Source: Symsagittifera roscoffensis
Taxonomy: Eukaryota; Xenacoelomorpha; Acoela; Convolutidae
Assembly: GCF_963678635.1 (NCBI RefSeq)
Contig: NC_087063.1
Coordinates: 78,763,617-78,827,616 of the forward strand
Reading direction: 5' to 3'
Length of the DNA: 64,000 nucleotides
The notes beneath the pieces are model-generated. The model saw only the letters and a program-made list of their open reading frames with translations. It searched no databases and had not been told where the DNA came from. Position numbers and translations under genes: made by a program. This document shows positions 53,592 to 63,690 of the stretch, piece by piece (position 1 is the first letter of the stretch; each line of letters starts with the position of its first letter).

Positions 53592-55055
53592 ATTTTTACT
53601 AATTCGAGGCTTATTTCTAATTTGTTTTAATGCACATTATAGAGCTTCTTTTTGTCGTGTCTCGCACAAGTGTTTGCGATGCGAAGATAATATCTGCGTT
53701 GATAATATATTCAAATTTCTTGGCATATGGTTTATCCGGTCTACATGGCTTAGAGGTTACCATTACATCCAAGACCCCTAATTCATTTCTAATATTTATA
53801 AATTTACTAAATCTGATTTGGTAACTTTTTTTTTGCTTAAAATCTTTTTTTTTGGGCCTAAATGGTTTCGGATTGGCTTAGTGGCTTAATCTTTCCAATT
53901 AAAGAAGAAAAATCTGATTAAGAGTAATGAACGTAGGGAAGACTCTTTTACAGGTCTTGCTGATTTTTTTTTTTTTTGTTTTTTTTTTCATGAAAAAGTC
54001 TTAAAATTTGTTCACGCTCAATTTTGATTTTTCGCGGTTTGACTTGTGATTTCTTTTTAAGTTCAGTGCATTTCTATTGTTAAACGGAAGGCAAAATCCA
54101 CTACCGAACAGCTTATTTTCCAAAAAAAAGGGATGAGTTGTATTATTGCAAATAATACATGGATAATTGTTTACTTAAATAGGACTCAATTCTTAAAAAC
54201 CAATAGTTATTAAGCCTCTATTCACTAAAATCAGAATTCTTTAGTTCAAAGTTTTCCCTTAATTTCGATCAAGTAATAATTTGAGATAAATCATCACATA
54301 ACCTAGACGAGTACAAAACTGAAGATCACCTCAGCAACTGGCGAAAGAGAGTGCACCACCGCCTAGTAAACCCAAAGATACTTGTAGAAGCGCAATCAGT
54401 AGAATTGTTTGCGCTATTGATTGCGCAATCAATAGAATTCTACTGAAGACTCTCAGTAGAAGCGCAATCGATAAAATCCCACAAATTTAACTCGAGTGAT
54501 CAACCTCCACCTTAGTAAGAAGATAAAGTATAAATGTAACGTAAGATTGCAAACCACCTCCCAAATAAGTTTGTTTCTCCAAGCTGTTCTATTCAATCAG
54601 CTAAAAATATAAACCTGTGCAGCCCATTTGTCAACCTCATTAATTTATGCTTGTTTTCTTTCTCTGTTTTTTACTATAACTTTTGTCACTAAATATGACG
54701 GTCTTTGGTGAGACTATTTGTTTTTTTTCAGATCCTTTTATTACACGAATCACTTCGAAAAAAAAACATGAAAAAGCTTTTAAGGTTTTTTAATGAGTGG
54801 TCGGAACATTCTGTGCTACTTGCATAGCAACCAGCTAGCCTTGTTTTTCTTTTCGATGTTTTTTTATCAATTCGATCGAAACATTATCAGCACTGCAACC
54901 GGCTGTCTTTGTTCAAAATAACTTCAGGTTTTTGTTCAGTTTACAATTCCCGTTTGTTTTCCTTTAAACTGTTAGCAAAGGCTTGTGAAAGGTATTTTGT
55001 CTCGATTTTTATAGTTACTGGCATCTTCAAAATTTTTTTTATTAACATATTTCAG
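53592..55055. other. Distal part of CFDP1 intron
   Basis: AT-rich duplicate of 46740-48161, with the same 54797 foldback module and palindrome cluster near 54390-54470. It ends with the acceptor CATATTTCAG. No gene or RNA seen. Confidence 0.5.
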
Positions 55056-55333
55056 GAATCACGAATACTAATAAGGGCGGAAATCTTAGTTCGATCGTGA
55101 GTTGCCTCGGAAAGAAGAAAAAAATGGGAACACTGCAGAAGTCAGCACTAGACTGGGAATCTTTCAAAAGTACACATGGCACTGATTTACAGGAAGAATT
55201 GGAATCTCATCGGAAAGGGAAGAACAGTTTCTTAGATAGAAAAGATTTCCTGGAACGAGTTGACTGGAAACAGTTTGAAAACGAAAGAAAAGTTCGACAG
55301 ACTGAAAGGAGAAAACAGAACACATCGAATTGA
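55056..55333 (+). CDS. CFDP1: CFDP1/BCNT, last exon with BCNT-C domain
   Basis: Exon begins after CATATTTCAG and continues the frame of exon 1 as GITNTNKGGNLSSIVSCLGK. The BCNT-C domain follows: MGTLQKSALDWESFKSTHGT, then KNSFLDRKDFLERVDWKQFE, ending ERRKQNTSN before TGA. Vertebrate CFDP1 has MSTLEKSKLDWESFK and YIERKAFLDRVDHRQFEIER at these places. This C-terminal domain is the defining conserved part of Swc5/CFDP1 and is needed for its work in the H2A.Z-exchange complex. The left duplicate of this exon (48162-48348) is broken, so a normal protein depends on this one. Confidence 0.92.
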
Positions 55334-55702
55334 CTTTTTTGTTTCGTTGTTTTAAATTAAAATTAACTTCAATTGTTAATACCAGCTGTTTTTGATGCTA
55401 AATTATAGAAACATGTGTCGGCTCAACCACCGAATATGTTGAACTTCAACGTGTTTCAATTGGGAGAAGAAAAATATCACTTCGCTTTGAGTTCATCGAT
55501 TTTTTTGTTGCCGAGCAATTCTCTAATGCAAATTTCATTCGTTAGCCATGTTAGTTAAAATTGATGAGCCAATAATTAAAACGTCCTTACTTGTTTCAGA
55601 ATTTCCAAGTGCAATATCTTTGAGGCATGTCAACAGATGGCTCAAGTTTCTGATTGTTTTTGTGGCAATTCATGATCTTTCAGGTTTGATTGAACTTTGA
55701 AA

Positions 55703-57553
55703 ATGGAACGATTTGTTACTTTTCGTGTGCTGATGCACCAAACAAGCAAAGCAGCGGCCTCATCTAGTAATACAAGCCGACTACCCGCAACACCCAGTGC
55801 GCCTGATAGCGGAAAATCGATGGCTGTCAAAACCGATATTGTGAACTTGAGAATGCCGTTCCCTTCACGTTTTGATATCATACCGAAGCTTTTAAGTGTG
55901 CAAATGATATTGAGGGAGAAATTTGACATTCCTGACCGATTCAAGGCTCATGTGTACATTCGAGTAGAAGATTCTGGTCTTCAGAAATTCCAGTCCACTA
56001 ATGATGAAGCGACGTGGCAAAGTGTTGTTCAAGGGTTGCTTCTTACTCCTGACTGTAGATTCGTTGATATGCTCATTTCGCCCAAGCATCATTTCAAACA
56101 AGATCAACACCCAAATTTGGATTTTGATTCGTTTTTCATTACTAATTGCGAAAATTTGCCTCTCGATCTTCAGCCAATACCAGAAGAATTCGAAACGATT
56201 ACAAATACTTTCCCAGAAAACTTGGTTCAGGAACCAGTAGCGTTGGAAACGATGAGAGAGTTGCCGATTTTTATCGAGCAATCGAATGCTACCGGAGGTC
56301 CGATTTTAAGTGATAGTGGCGATAATCCCGCGCAACCTGCTGGAACCTTGCCACAGGATGAAGCTCCTATGAATCAGGTTGAAGAAATTAAAATGAGTGA
56401 CACTGTTCAAGATGATCATAAGCAAAACACTGCGAACTATTCATTTGCAAACGGAACTTCTGTTAATCACGAACAAGATTGCGCGTTTTTGGAATCGAAA
56501 GAAAAGGAAATAATTGGCTTAATGAAGCGTAGTTTGCCGCATGTTGGAAAACAAATGACATCGGAGGCTGTGATTGACACGAATTTCAGAACTATCGAAT
56601 ACGAGAAAGCGAGGGCGGTTGCAACCGATACTGTTCAAATGGCAGAAAATGGAATAGAGCAACCGCCATTCTTTGATGCTAAGATCAACTTCGAAAAAAG
56701 TTCGACAAATAATCCGAACGAGACTCTTTCTACTGTTGCAGAAAAAAGCTCTGAAATTGAAAAGGAGACTGAACAAATTACTCCTATAAGCGATGCTTTA
56801 GAACCATGTGAAACTAAACCAATGAAAGGCACTGAAGCTGATCTGAACAAAACCGTTGAAGAAACACAGGATAAAGAGTTTGTTTCGGCTAGTACGAATA
56901 CATATGCAACTGAAACTAGTCAAATGGTCAGGGTGGATCAAATAGTACCATATGAAACTTCGATTTTTTCAGTTACAAACGAATTGACAGAAACAGTGAA
57001 AAGTTCAGCCGCTTCAAAAGTTGTCATAGCCGAGGAAAATTTTGGCAACTTTGCTGAAATCACCGAACAAAAGCCAAAACTTGAATCCAGCGATATATTA
57101 TGTGAAAGTCCCATGGAAGCAATTGTTGAAAGTAAGTTTTTGGCTATTTTTGACCAATTGAGTCAACACAAAGCGAAGATTCAATCAGTAGTGAGTAAAT
57201 TGAGTACCAGTTCGACTGAACAAGAGCGTGAAGAAACGAAATCTAAGCTGAACAGTTTCTTAGAAGCTTCTAAGTTTGATTTTGAGCTCAATTTGATGAA
57301 CAGCTTTATGGGTGATTTCTCTCAGCTGCGAGAAAAAGAGAAGAAGTTGGCAAGCAGCGCATACTGTCTTAAAAAAGACAGAGAAGAAATAGTTTTAGGC
57401 TTGAAGCACTTGAAAAGTTCTTTCGACAGTATGCGCAGTTCAGTTGAGAATCTGAATGTACAGATGGCTCTATGTTCTGAAAATATGGAGTCGTTCTGCG
57501 AAATTCTGGAAGCTAAACTGGATAACTGGAGTGCAAAAGAAGAAGGTTTGTAA
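55703..57553 (+). CDS. Unidentified coiled-coil protein, 5' exon
   Basis: An open frame of 616 residues starts at MERFVTFRVLMHQTSKAAAS. I chose this ATG since a likely acceptor TCTTTCAG lies 19 bases upstream. The N-terminal ~130 residues look folded (FDIIPKLLSVQMILREKFDI, FKAHVYIRVEDSGLQKF, LTPDCRFVDMLISPKHHF). A long acidic Glu/Thr/Ser-rich region follows (about 150-480), then a predicted coiled coil from about 485 (FLAIFDQLSQHKAKIQSVVS, LREKEKKLASS, LKHLKSSFDSMRSSVENL). I do not recognise the family. The frame ends GAAGAAG/GTTTGTAA. The TAA may be intronic, because GTTTGT is a possible donor and the next exon (59580) joins in phase. It lies 370 bp downstream of CFDP1 on the same strand. 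Confidence 0.75.
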   Translation: MERFVTFRVLMHQTSKAAASSSNTSRLPATPSAPDSGKSMAVKTDIVNLRMPFPSRFDIIPKLLSVQMILREKFDIPDRFKAHVYIRVEDSGLQKFQSTNDEATWQSVVQGLLLTPDCRFVDMLISPKHHFKQDQHPNLDFDSFFITNCENLPLDLQPIPEEFETITNTFPENLVQEPVALETMRELPIFIEQSNATGGPILSDSGDNPAQPAGTLPQDEAPMNQVEEIKMSDTVQDDHKQNTANYSFANGTSVNHEQDCAFLESKEKEIIGLMKRSLPHVGKQMTSEAVIDTNFRTIEYEKARAVATDTVQMAENGIEQPPFFDAKINFEKSSTNNPNETLSTVAEKSSEIEKETEQITPISDALEPCETKPMKGTEADLNKTVEETQDKEFVSASTNTYATETSQMVRVDQIVPYETSIFSVTNELTETVKSSAASKVVIAEENFGNFAEITEQKPKLESSDILCESPMEAIVESKFLAIFDQLSQHKAKIQSVVSKLSTSSTEQEREETKSKLNSFLEASKFDFELNLMNSFMGDFSQLREKEKKLASSAYCLKKDREEIVLGLKHLKSSFDSMRSSVENLNVQMALCSENMESFCEILEAKLDNWSAKEEGL

Positions 57554-57913
57554 TTAGAATCTCGAAAATTGAGTTTCCAAAAAAATTGTTATTTTAAATA
57601 GGATTTGAGTTGTGTGATGCGCAAGAATTAAAATCTGTGGTATGCAATTCCATAGCACCGGTGATTGATTTTTCAAAATTCTATCTGCTATAGGTTACTA
57701 CACTTGCTGAACCTGTAACAACAAAGTACTCTTGTTCCAGCAGTATTTTCTAAGCTGGGTGATAGAGAGACTAGCAATACTCGACTGTCTAACCTTTTCA
57801 CTCGCAAGATGAAGCGTACTTGTAATCGGGACTTCTTCAAATAAACAACTGTTTTTTCAAGTCTGTAAGAAATGGAACTTGTTTTCTAATGAAACCTCAA
57901 TAACGTCCAAACG

Positions 57914-57980
57914 GTTTTTTGGCTTAGTGGTAAAGTGCGTGTCTTGAATCTTAAGGTTCGAGTGCCCTCCAGACCTTGCT
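57914..57980 (+). repeat. tRNA-like (SINE head) sequence
   Basis: TTGGCTTAGTGGTAAAGTGC is A-box-like and GGTTCGAGTGCCC is B-box-like at normal distance. Stems do not pair well and no clear anticodon stem is present. Likely a SINE remnant rather than a tRNA gene. Confidence 0.4.
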
Positions 57981-58288
57981 CGTTTCAGTGTGTTTGGAAA
58001 TGTAAATTTGCTTGGGAAAACTAATTGATGGATCAAAAACATGGATTTGTCTGCTGATTCAGGAACTTTTACTGTTATTAAATGATTGAAAGACGGGATC
58101 TTGTTAACTATTTCTTTCCCTATTTCGATTTTCAGAAATTCAACATTGGCTGACATATTTTCAATAGTTCAAAACAAATTTCAGAAAATATTTTTAATGA
58201 AAATTTTTCATGTAGGTATTATATAAAGAGTGAGTAATACAAATACGAATGCGCTAAAATGAAAACACAATTTATTGTTGACGTTTTT

Positions 58289-58556
58289 GAAATGCATATT
58301 TTATACAGAAATGGTTGTCAAAAATAAAACATGCATAGGGGGAGGGGGTAGTTAACAAGATCCGAAAAACGTTTTGGAAATGCATATTTTATACAGAAAT
58401 GGTTGTCAAAAATAAAACATGCATAGGGGGAGGGGGTAGTTAACAAGATCCGAAAAACGTTTTGGAAATGCATATTTTATACAGAAATGGTTGTCAAAAA
58501 TAAAACATGCATAGGGGGGGGGGGGGTAGTTAACAAGATCCGAAAAACGTTAAACA
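58289..58556. repeat. Minisatellite, three 88-bp units
   Basis: Units start at 58289, 58377 and 58465, each beginning GAAATGCATATTTTATACAG and containing a G-rich core (GGGGGAGGGGGTAG in units 1 and 2, an unbroken G run in unit 3). Units are otherwise the same, which suggests recent expansion or copy-number variation. The G runs could form quadruplexes. Confidence 0.92.
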
Positions 58557-59579
58557 GTTTATCAACCCTGATTTTGAATAATTTGTTTTTTTTCTCGCTC
58601 AAATGGTTTCGGCGTAAGTCAATTGGGCTTTGTCACCTTATATTTCGCTGTTTAAAGGAAAAACTGTTTTATGCTTCTGTGTGTTTCAAGAGGGCTGAGG
58701 CAAAGGAACGAGTTTCAAATAGCTCATCATTTTCTATGACGTTTTTTCTCGGTTCAGCCGGTATCTATTGTTGGCTCAGTTGACAGTCGTAAATGATTTT
58801 TAATGCTTATTCAACTGTGGTTTTTGACATGTTTTCTTCAAAAAAAAATTGGCATTCGAGACAAACGTATGAAATTTTAGTATATGTATTTTTTTAACTT
58901 AGTTTACAGGATCTCCAATTTAGACCTTTTTAAGTAGTTCTGGATCTAAAGTTGCTGAATTGATACTTGATTTGTGATAATTGAAGTGATACGTGATGCT
59001 TGATTGAAAAGTTTTCAGATGCACATAGAATTTTTTGTAGGTTTTATCGATTTTTTCACTACTTCAAATGATTTTTTGGCCATAAAAATTATTGAAGAAA
59101 TATTTTAAATATTTTGTTGAATAATTAGTCAATTCAACTTGAAAAGGGTAAATCCAATTTATTGTAACTTTTTATTAAAACGATTGACAAAAAAAATCTG
59201 TAGTAATGTTCCAATGTTTTCTTTTTTTTCTGTTTTTAAGTGTGAGCAATTAGTTTCAAGCAGTATAGCGTCATAATTAGGTTTGAGCAATTTCAACTTA
59301 GCACACTGTTTTGTTTTGATGTCTAATTTTTCTGAAATTTTTGTGTTGTTTTTGGCCGAGTTTTTCTGAATCATTGTTTTTTTAATCGTTTTTCCCATTC
59401 GAGTGTCTTTTTTGTTCTCTTTGTGTTCAAATATTTTTACACTAGTGTATTAGTATGACTCTATGCAATGTTTTTTTTTGTTGTATCGCAAGTGGTGCGA
59501 ATCTCGGCTTAGACTCTGTGTATAATTTGTTGTAGCTTGGAATACTGTAACGATTGAGAATTACTTGACCTCATTTTAG

Positions 59580-59757
59580 CGATGGAAAGTGTCTTTCAAA
59601 GTACGACTCTGAAAAGAAAGTTGACATGCAAAGAGGAGGCTGAAATTGGAGAGAAAGTTCAGACAGTTATGGAATCTTATCCGGCTGCAGATGGAAAGTC
59701 GAAACCGCTTCCTTTGTTCGTTGAAGGCAATCACAATGCCGTTGATGTTGCAGACAG
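59580..59757 (+). CDS. Candidate second exon of unidentified gene
   Basis: Bounded by acceptor CATTTTAG and donor GACAG/GTGAGA. The frame (MESVFQSTTLKRKLTCKEEA, then EKVQTVMESYPAADGKSKPL) is open for 58 codons and has non-repetitive codon use unlike the AT-rich flank. It joins the donor at 57545 in phase (1 to 2), giving Ala-Met-Glu at the junction. It could instead begin a separate gene at its own ATG. Confidence 0.5.
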
Positions 59758-59995
59758 GTGAGATAAACTTCTCTAAGGTATTATTTGCGTTTAGCATCAA
59801 TTATTTCTCAAAATGGAGTTGCAATTCGCTCATTGCTGAATCAATTTTTAGTATACAGTAAATTTTTCTTAGCAGAGTCATTAATCAACCCACTTATCAA
59901 ACAGCAAAAATTGTACCAAAAATTTGGTCTTTTTAGGATAAGACTCGATTTGAGACATCTGAGTTTTCATTCATCGGAAGAAATTAGAAAATAGC

Positions 59996-60460
59996 AAAAG
60001 TTAACCAGGATAGACGGTTACTAAGCAAGTAGCACAGATTGTTCCGACGGCAGTCTTAAAAGAAAAAACAAAACAAAGTTTTCAAATTGGTGTCGCCATA
60101 AAGACATCTTAACATAAAAATAGAACTTAGGTATATTTGAGAGTCTTATTAAAATAGGTCAATTGGAAAATCATTTTTGAACAAAAATGTTTAGAAAAAC
60201 AAAAAATATATATTAAAAAAATTTAAAAAATTTGTAAAGACCAAAAATCAAAAATTTCAAACCGGTTTTTCTTGACATGGTGAAAAAAATTTCAAAATTT
60301 TTTTAAGTCGTTCGAATCACAATTGAAAGGGCTTTAATTTGATATATGACTCTACACAGTACAATGATTATTTGTGGTACCTGATTTTGCGTGGAAAACA
60401 AAGAAAAAAAACCAAAACACACCAGAATACAAAGTTCCTCCCCATTTACAATGGTCGGAA
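59996..60460 (+). mobile_element. Decayed foldback-element remnant
   Basis: GGTTACTAAGCAAGTAGCAC near 60017 and AACCGGTTTTTCTTGAC near 60260 match parts of the 1-kb element at 8674-9661. Also GGGCTTTAATTTGATATATG, TGTGGTACCTGATTTT and ACAATGGTCGGAA near the end, in the same order as the right arm there. More diverged than the two PSMG2-linked copies, so it is an older family member. Confidence 0.65.
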
Positions 60461-61064
60461 CAAAAAATTCAGTGGTTCTTTTGAATCAAAATATGTTTCA
60501 GAAGAATGAAGGACCAGGAGCATAATTACATTGTGAAAAAAGCGAAAGGATCTGAGGATTTTGCAACCCCTGCCTGATTGTTGGCATTTGGTTGAATTGA
60601 AAAGCAGTTTGATTGAGCTTAAATTCAAATTGAACGTACTCGAAATTTTGAATGAAAAGTTTTTTCATTTACTTAGGTAAATTGTTTTAATTTGATTGCA
60701 ATCAGCTAAATTCTCATTGCAATCAGGTGCTTTCTGAAATTTTCTAGAAAGTTGATGATGAGATTAATCTTTGATTTTGATGTTTAAAGATGTTGTTTTT
60801 GTGATACTCAAGCTGAGCTAGTTGACTTTAATTTTAGTAGCTGCCAAATGTAAATGATCTTAAATTTTGACTTTGATTTGTTAATTTTTTTAGTTCATGA
60901 ATGTCATATTTAACTCATAGAGATAGTTTATATGTGTGTATATCTTGGGTATAGATATTTCAAGTAACTTGAGTTGTTGTTTTTTCGAGACTGAATTGAG
61001 AATTAAAAAACTTTCTTTTTAGGTTTCAATAGCTATTGAAAGGGTAGGCAAAAATCGCTTTGAG
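60461..61064. other. AT-rich stretch, probable intron
   Basis: Nothing recognised apart from ordinary AT-rich sequence. A minus frame at 60446-60628 lacks any family features. Confidence 0.4.
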
Positions 61065-61245
61065 AGATCACGGCTTACGACATTTGCGCAAACGTGGTCT
61101 TGTTGCTTTTGTAGATTCGGAATCCAATTTTACAATTGAAAAATCTGGAACAAAAATGAAAATGGTGAAAGTTCTCACAGAAGTTTTCACCGAAGAGGCA
61201 GAAGTTTTCAACGAATTGCTGGATGACGCGACAGTTTTTGTGTAA
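61065..61245 (+). CDS. Candidate last exon of unidentified gene
   Basis: A coding-like frame reads DHGLRHLRKRGLVAFVDSES, then IEKSGTKMKMVKVLTEVFTE and ends NELLDDATVFV before TAA. If spliced after TTGAG at 61064 it is in phase with the exon ending at 59757, giving a 733-residue protein in all. The acceptor has a weak pyrimidine tract. Another acceptor (CTTTTTAG near 61020) would hit a stop in this phase. Exon structure is therefore tentative. Confidence 0.4.
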
Positions 61246-62519
61246 TTTTCTAGATTTAGCCACGTATTCAAATGCCAAAGTTTGATCGATCCCTGATTTG
61301 ATTTTTTTGGGTTCGGTTGATTTCTCTTTCGGCTCAATTTGAAACACTTGCTGAAAGGAGGCAATATAAGCTCTCTAATATAAAGTTGAAAATAGTAAGT
61401 TAAAATGTGATTGACTGGAGCATGGAACGTGGAATTAAATTTACACTTTCTCAGCGGAATAAAAGTTATCCGATGAACCAGTTTTCTCTAAATGCTTTGT
61501 CTAGGACTTTTTCTGCTATAATGACCCCATTCGTGAGAGAATAGAATGCAGTGCACAGCTGAATCTCCGCCAAATTCTTTTGAAGATAAAATTCAATGCG
61601 TTGGACATGTATATTATCAAAATATAGCTAAATCGGTGATATGTTACTATAGGTGGTAATTTTGAGTATAGTGCATGTATTTAATTTCAGAGCTATAATG
61701 CATAATATAGTTATTTTAATTTTCAATCAATTGTACATGCTGCTAAGATAGTCTTTATAGTTTAAGTACTCGATCAGATAAATTGATAGTCGACAACTCA
61801 AAAATTCGCTCTGCTTTTGCCGAAAAGTTTGGCTTTTGAAATAAGTTATAATTACTGATCGAAAAATAACGAGCGATCCAGTTGCTTAGCTTGAACGTGC
61901 CACTTATTGCAATTTAGCACCCTAAAACCTGGCATTCGGTGATACTGAAGTTGGCTGTATTGTTTCTGTGCGCTTGCGATTAGCTAGCGTTATCAAATCG
62001 GAGTGCAGAATTTTTTCTTTTTAACAATTACTTTGACAAAATCAGTTGAATCACTTGACAAATGGTTTTCACCTGACATGATCTTCAGCTGACGTGTTCA
62101 GTTTTCTGAAAATTAAAATTTACCTACTGAATGGGTAGCTGCTACTGCGGTAGTTTCAGGGGAGGTTAATTTTAGAACGTTTTTTACATAACATTTTTTG
62201 GCTTAACTGGTGTCTACTCATATTGTCGGCCTTGTTTGGGCTTCGTAAGTTTTGTTAAGTTGCTAATTTGAGTTTGAAAAGTCTTGCTTGGCCTGTTTTC
62301 TTAGAACTGTTGTCTGATAAAAACAGGTATTATGAAAAAGTATGGATTTTTTTATTTTGTTTTTAAGACGCTTTGGGAACTTTTAAGCTTTTTTTTTTGC
62401 AAAAATTGTCCTTTTTTCTTTCAAACACCCTTCTACCAATTTTCAAAAAAAGGTATCAATAGAGACACTGCCTACAGGTCTGTGGGGTGAATATTTGAAC
62501 GATTTGTTTGATTTTTTTT
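61246..62519. other. AT-rich region, nothing recognised
   Basis: No open frame of note, no repeat shared with the rest of the window, and no tRNA-like boxes. It must include the 3' end of the preceding gene if that model is right. Confidence 0.4.
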
Positions 62520-63380
62520 TAGTTTTCTCAAAAACTAACAACCCGAACCTGAGGTTGTGGATTCAGTGGATGTAACGGTTAGTGGAAGCTCCCCTGCTTT
62601 AGCGGGGAAACTCACAATTTTTTATAAAAAAAGTTATCGTCCTCGGTAAAGTCAATTTTTTTGAGCTTTTTTTTCTATATTTTGTGAAATAAACCAAAAA
62701 ATACCCTCTAAATTAACATTATCTGAGATTTTAGGTTCAATCTTAAGACCGGGTTGTGGGAAGATCCTTTGCATGAGTGACTAAGCCCAAGCTTTTTAAG
62801 ACGAAAAAAGTTATGGCCTTGGAAAAGACAAATTCTTGACTTTTTAAACCTTTTTTTGAATTTTTTCTATTTCTCTCGAGAACTACCCTGCCAAACCTGG
62901 TTTTTTTGGCATGAGCCGTTACGCCCAATTTTTGAAAACAAAAAACTGTTTTTCTCGGGAATGTCAACTTGCTAATTTGTTGACCGTTTTTTGGACTTTT
63001 TTCGATAACTATTCTGCCAAATCTGATATCGTATGTTTTATCGCCCCGACAGATCGTTGGAAGCTTAATTATATAAATTGCTACGCCTTTTTTAAAAAAA
63101 AAATGATAGCCTTTAATCAAGTGAAAATTTTAAAAATGGGACCGTTTTTGGAAGTTTTTTTATTCGACTGGAAAATTACCGTGCCAAATCTCAGAATAGT
63201 GTTCAATCGAGAAACTCGATTTTGGGAATTTTCTCTACTTTACCGGCTATGACCGGCGTTTATCAGAACAAGGTTTCCAATTTCGGACAGTCGAGTTTAT
63301 GAGTTTTGACCGTTTTGTCAAAAGTTTGATTTTTTTTAAAAAAAATTACCCTATCAAATCTGAGATTAAACATTTCAATC
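62520..63380. repeat. Decayed tandem satellite
   Basis: A recurring block ACCCTGCCAAACCTG, TATTCTGCCAAATCTGAT, TACCGTGCCAAATCTCAG or TACCCTATCAAATCTGAG appears near 62877, 63010, 63178 and 63348, at spacings of about 135-175 bp. Each is preceded by a T-rich stretch and a GAAAA or GATAA run. Copies are too diverged for exact unit edges. Small frames here on both strands are not conserved between units. Confidence 0.5.
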
Positions 63381-63599
63381 GAAAGAAGCGGCTGCACGAG
63401 TTTTTCCTGCAGAAGCGGCTACTCGTTAATTTTTTGTCAGAGAAAAGCTAGCTATTTAGTAAATTTGCAAATTTTCAAAAAATTTCAATCTTCAATTATT
63501 TTAGATGAAAAACATCTAAGTATTTGGGCAAAGTCTAATTTTTAAATTTACTCATTTCTTACACAATTCTTTCTTGGTTTATTATTGAACTTTAGGAAT

Positions 63600-63690
63600 T
63601 TCCTGGTTTGGTCCCACTTGTTCTAAAGGTAACGCGGTTATCTTTCTAATCTTAGGTCTGGGGCTCCAGTGCCGGCCGGACTTTGTTTTT
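63600..63690 (+). mobile_element. tRNA-derived SINE head
   Basis: CACTTGTTCTAAAGGTAACG matches, with changes, the A-box block of the SINE at 8098-8170 (reverse complement CACTTGGTCTAGTGGTAACT). AGGTCTGGGGCTCCAGTGCC and GGCCGGAC match its second block. Opposite orientation to the PSMG2-linked copies. Confidence 0.55.

Larger units (their letters stand above)
50273..57250. repeat. Right copy of ~6.9-kb tandem duplication
   Basis: It matches 43400-50270 in order throughout. It holds the good CFDP1 last exon and runs without a break into the rest of the unidentified gene at about 57250, so its right edge is the ancestral arrangement. Confidence 0.92.
57554..59579. other. Probable intron or 3' flank, AT-rich
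   Basis: Contains the tRNA-like piece at 57914-57980 and the minisatellite at 58289-58556. The minus frame 57857-58156 overlaps the tRNA-like piece and is probably chance. No conserved coding segment seen. Confidence 0.4.

Noticed and set aside
49534-56850. Minus frames antisense to the unidentified gene
   Set aside because: The plus frame is longer, has a consistent start and splice context, and contains clear coiled-coil and acidic regions; the minus frames are shadows.
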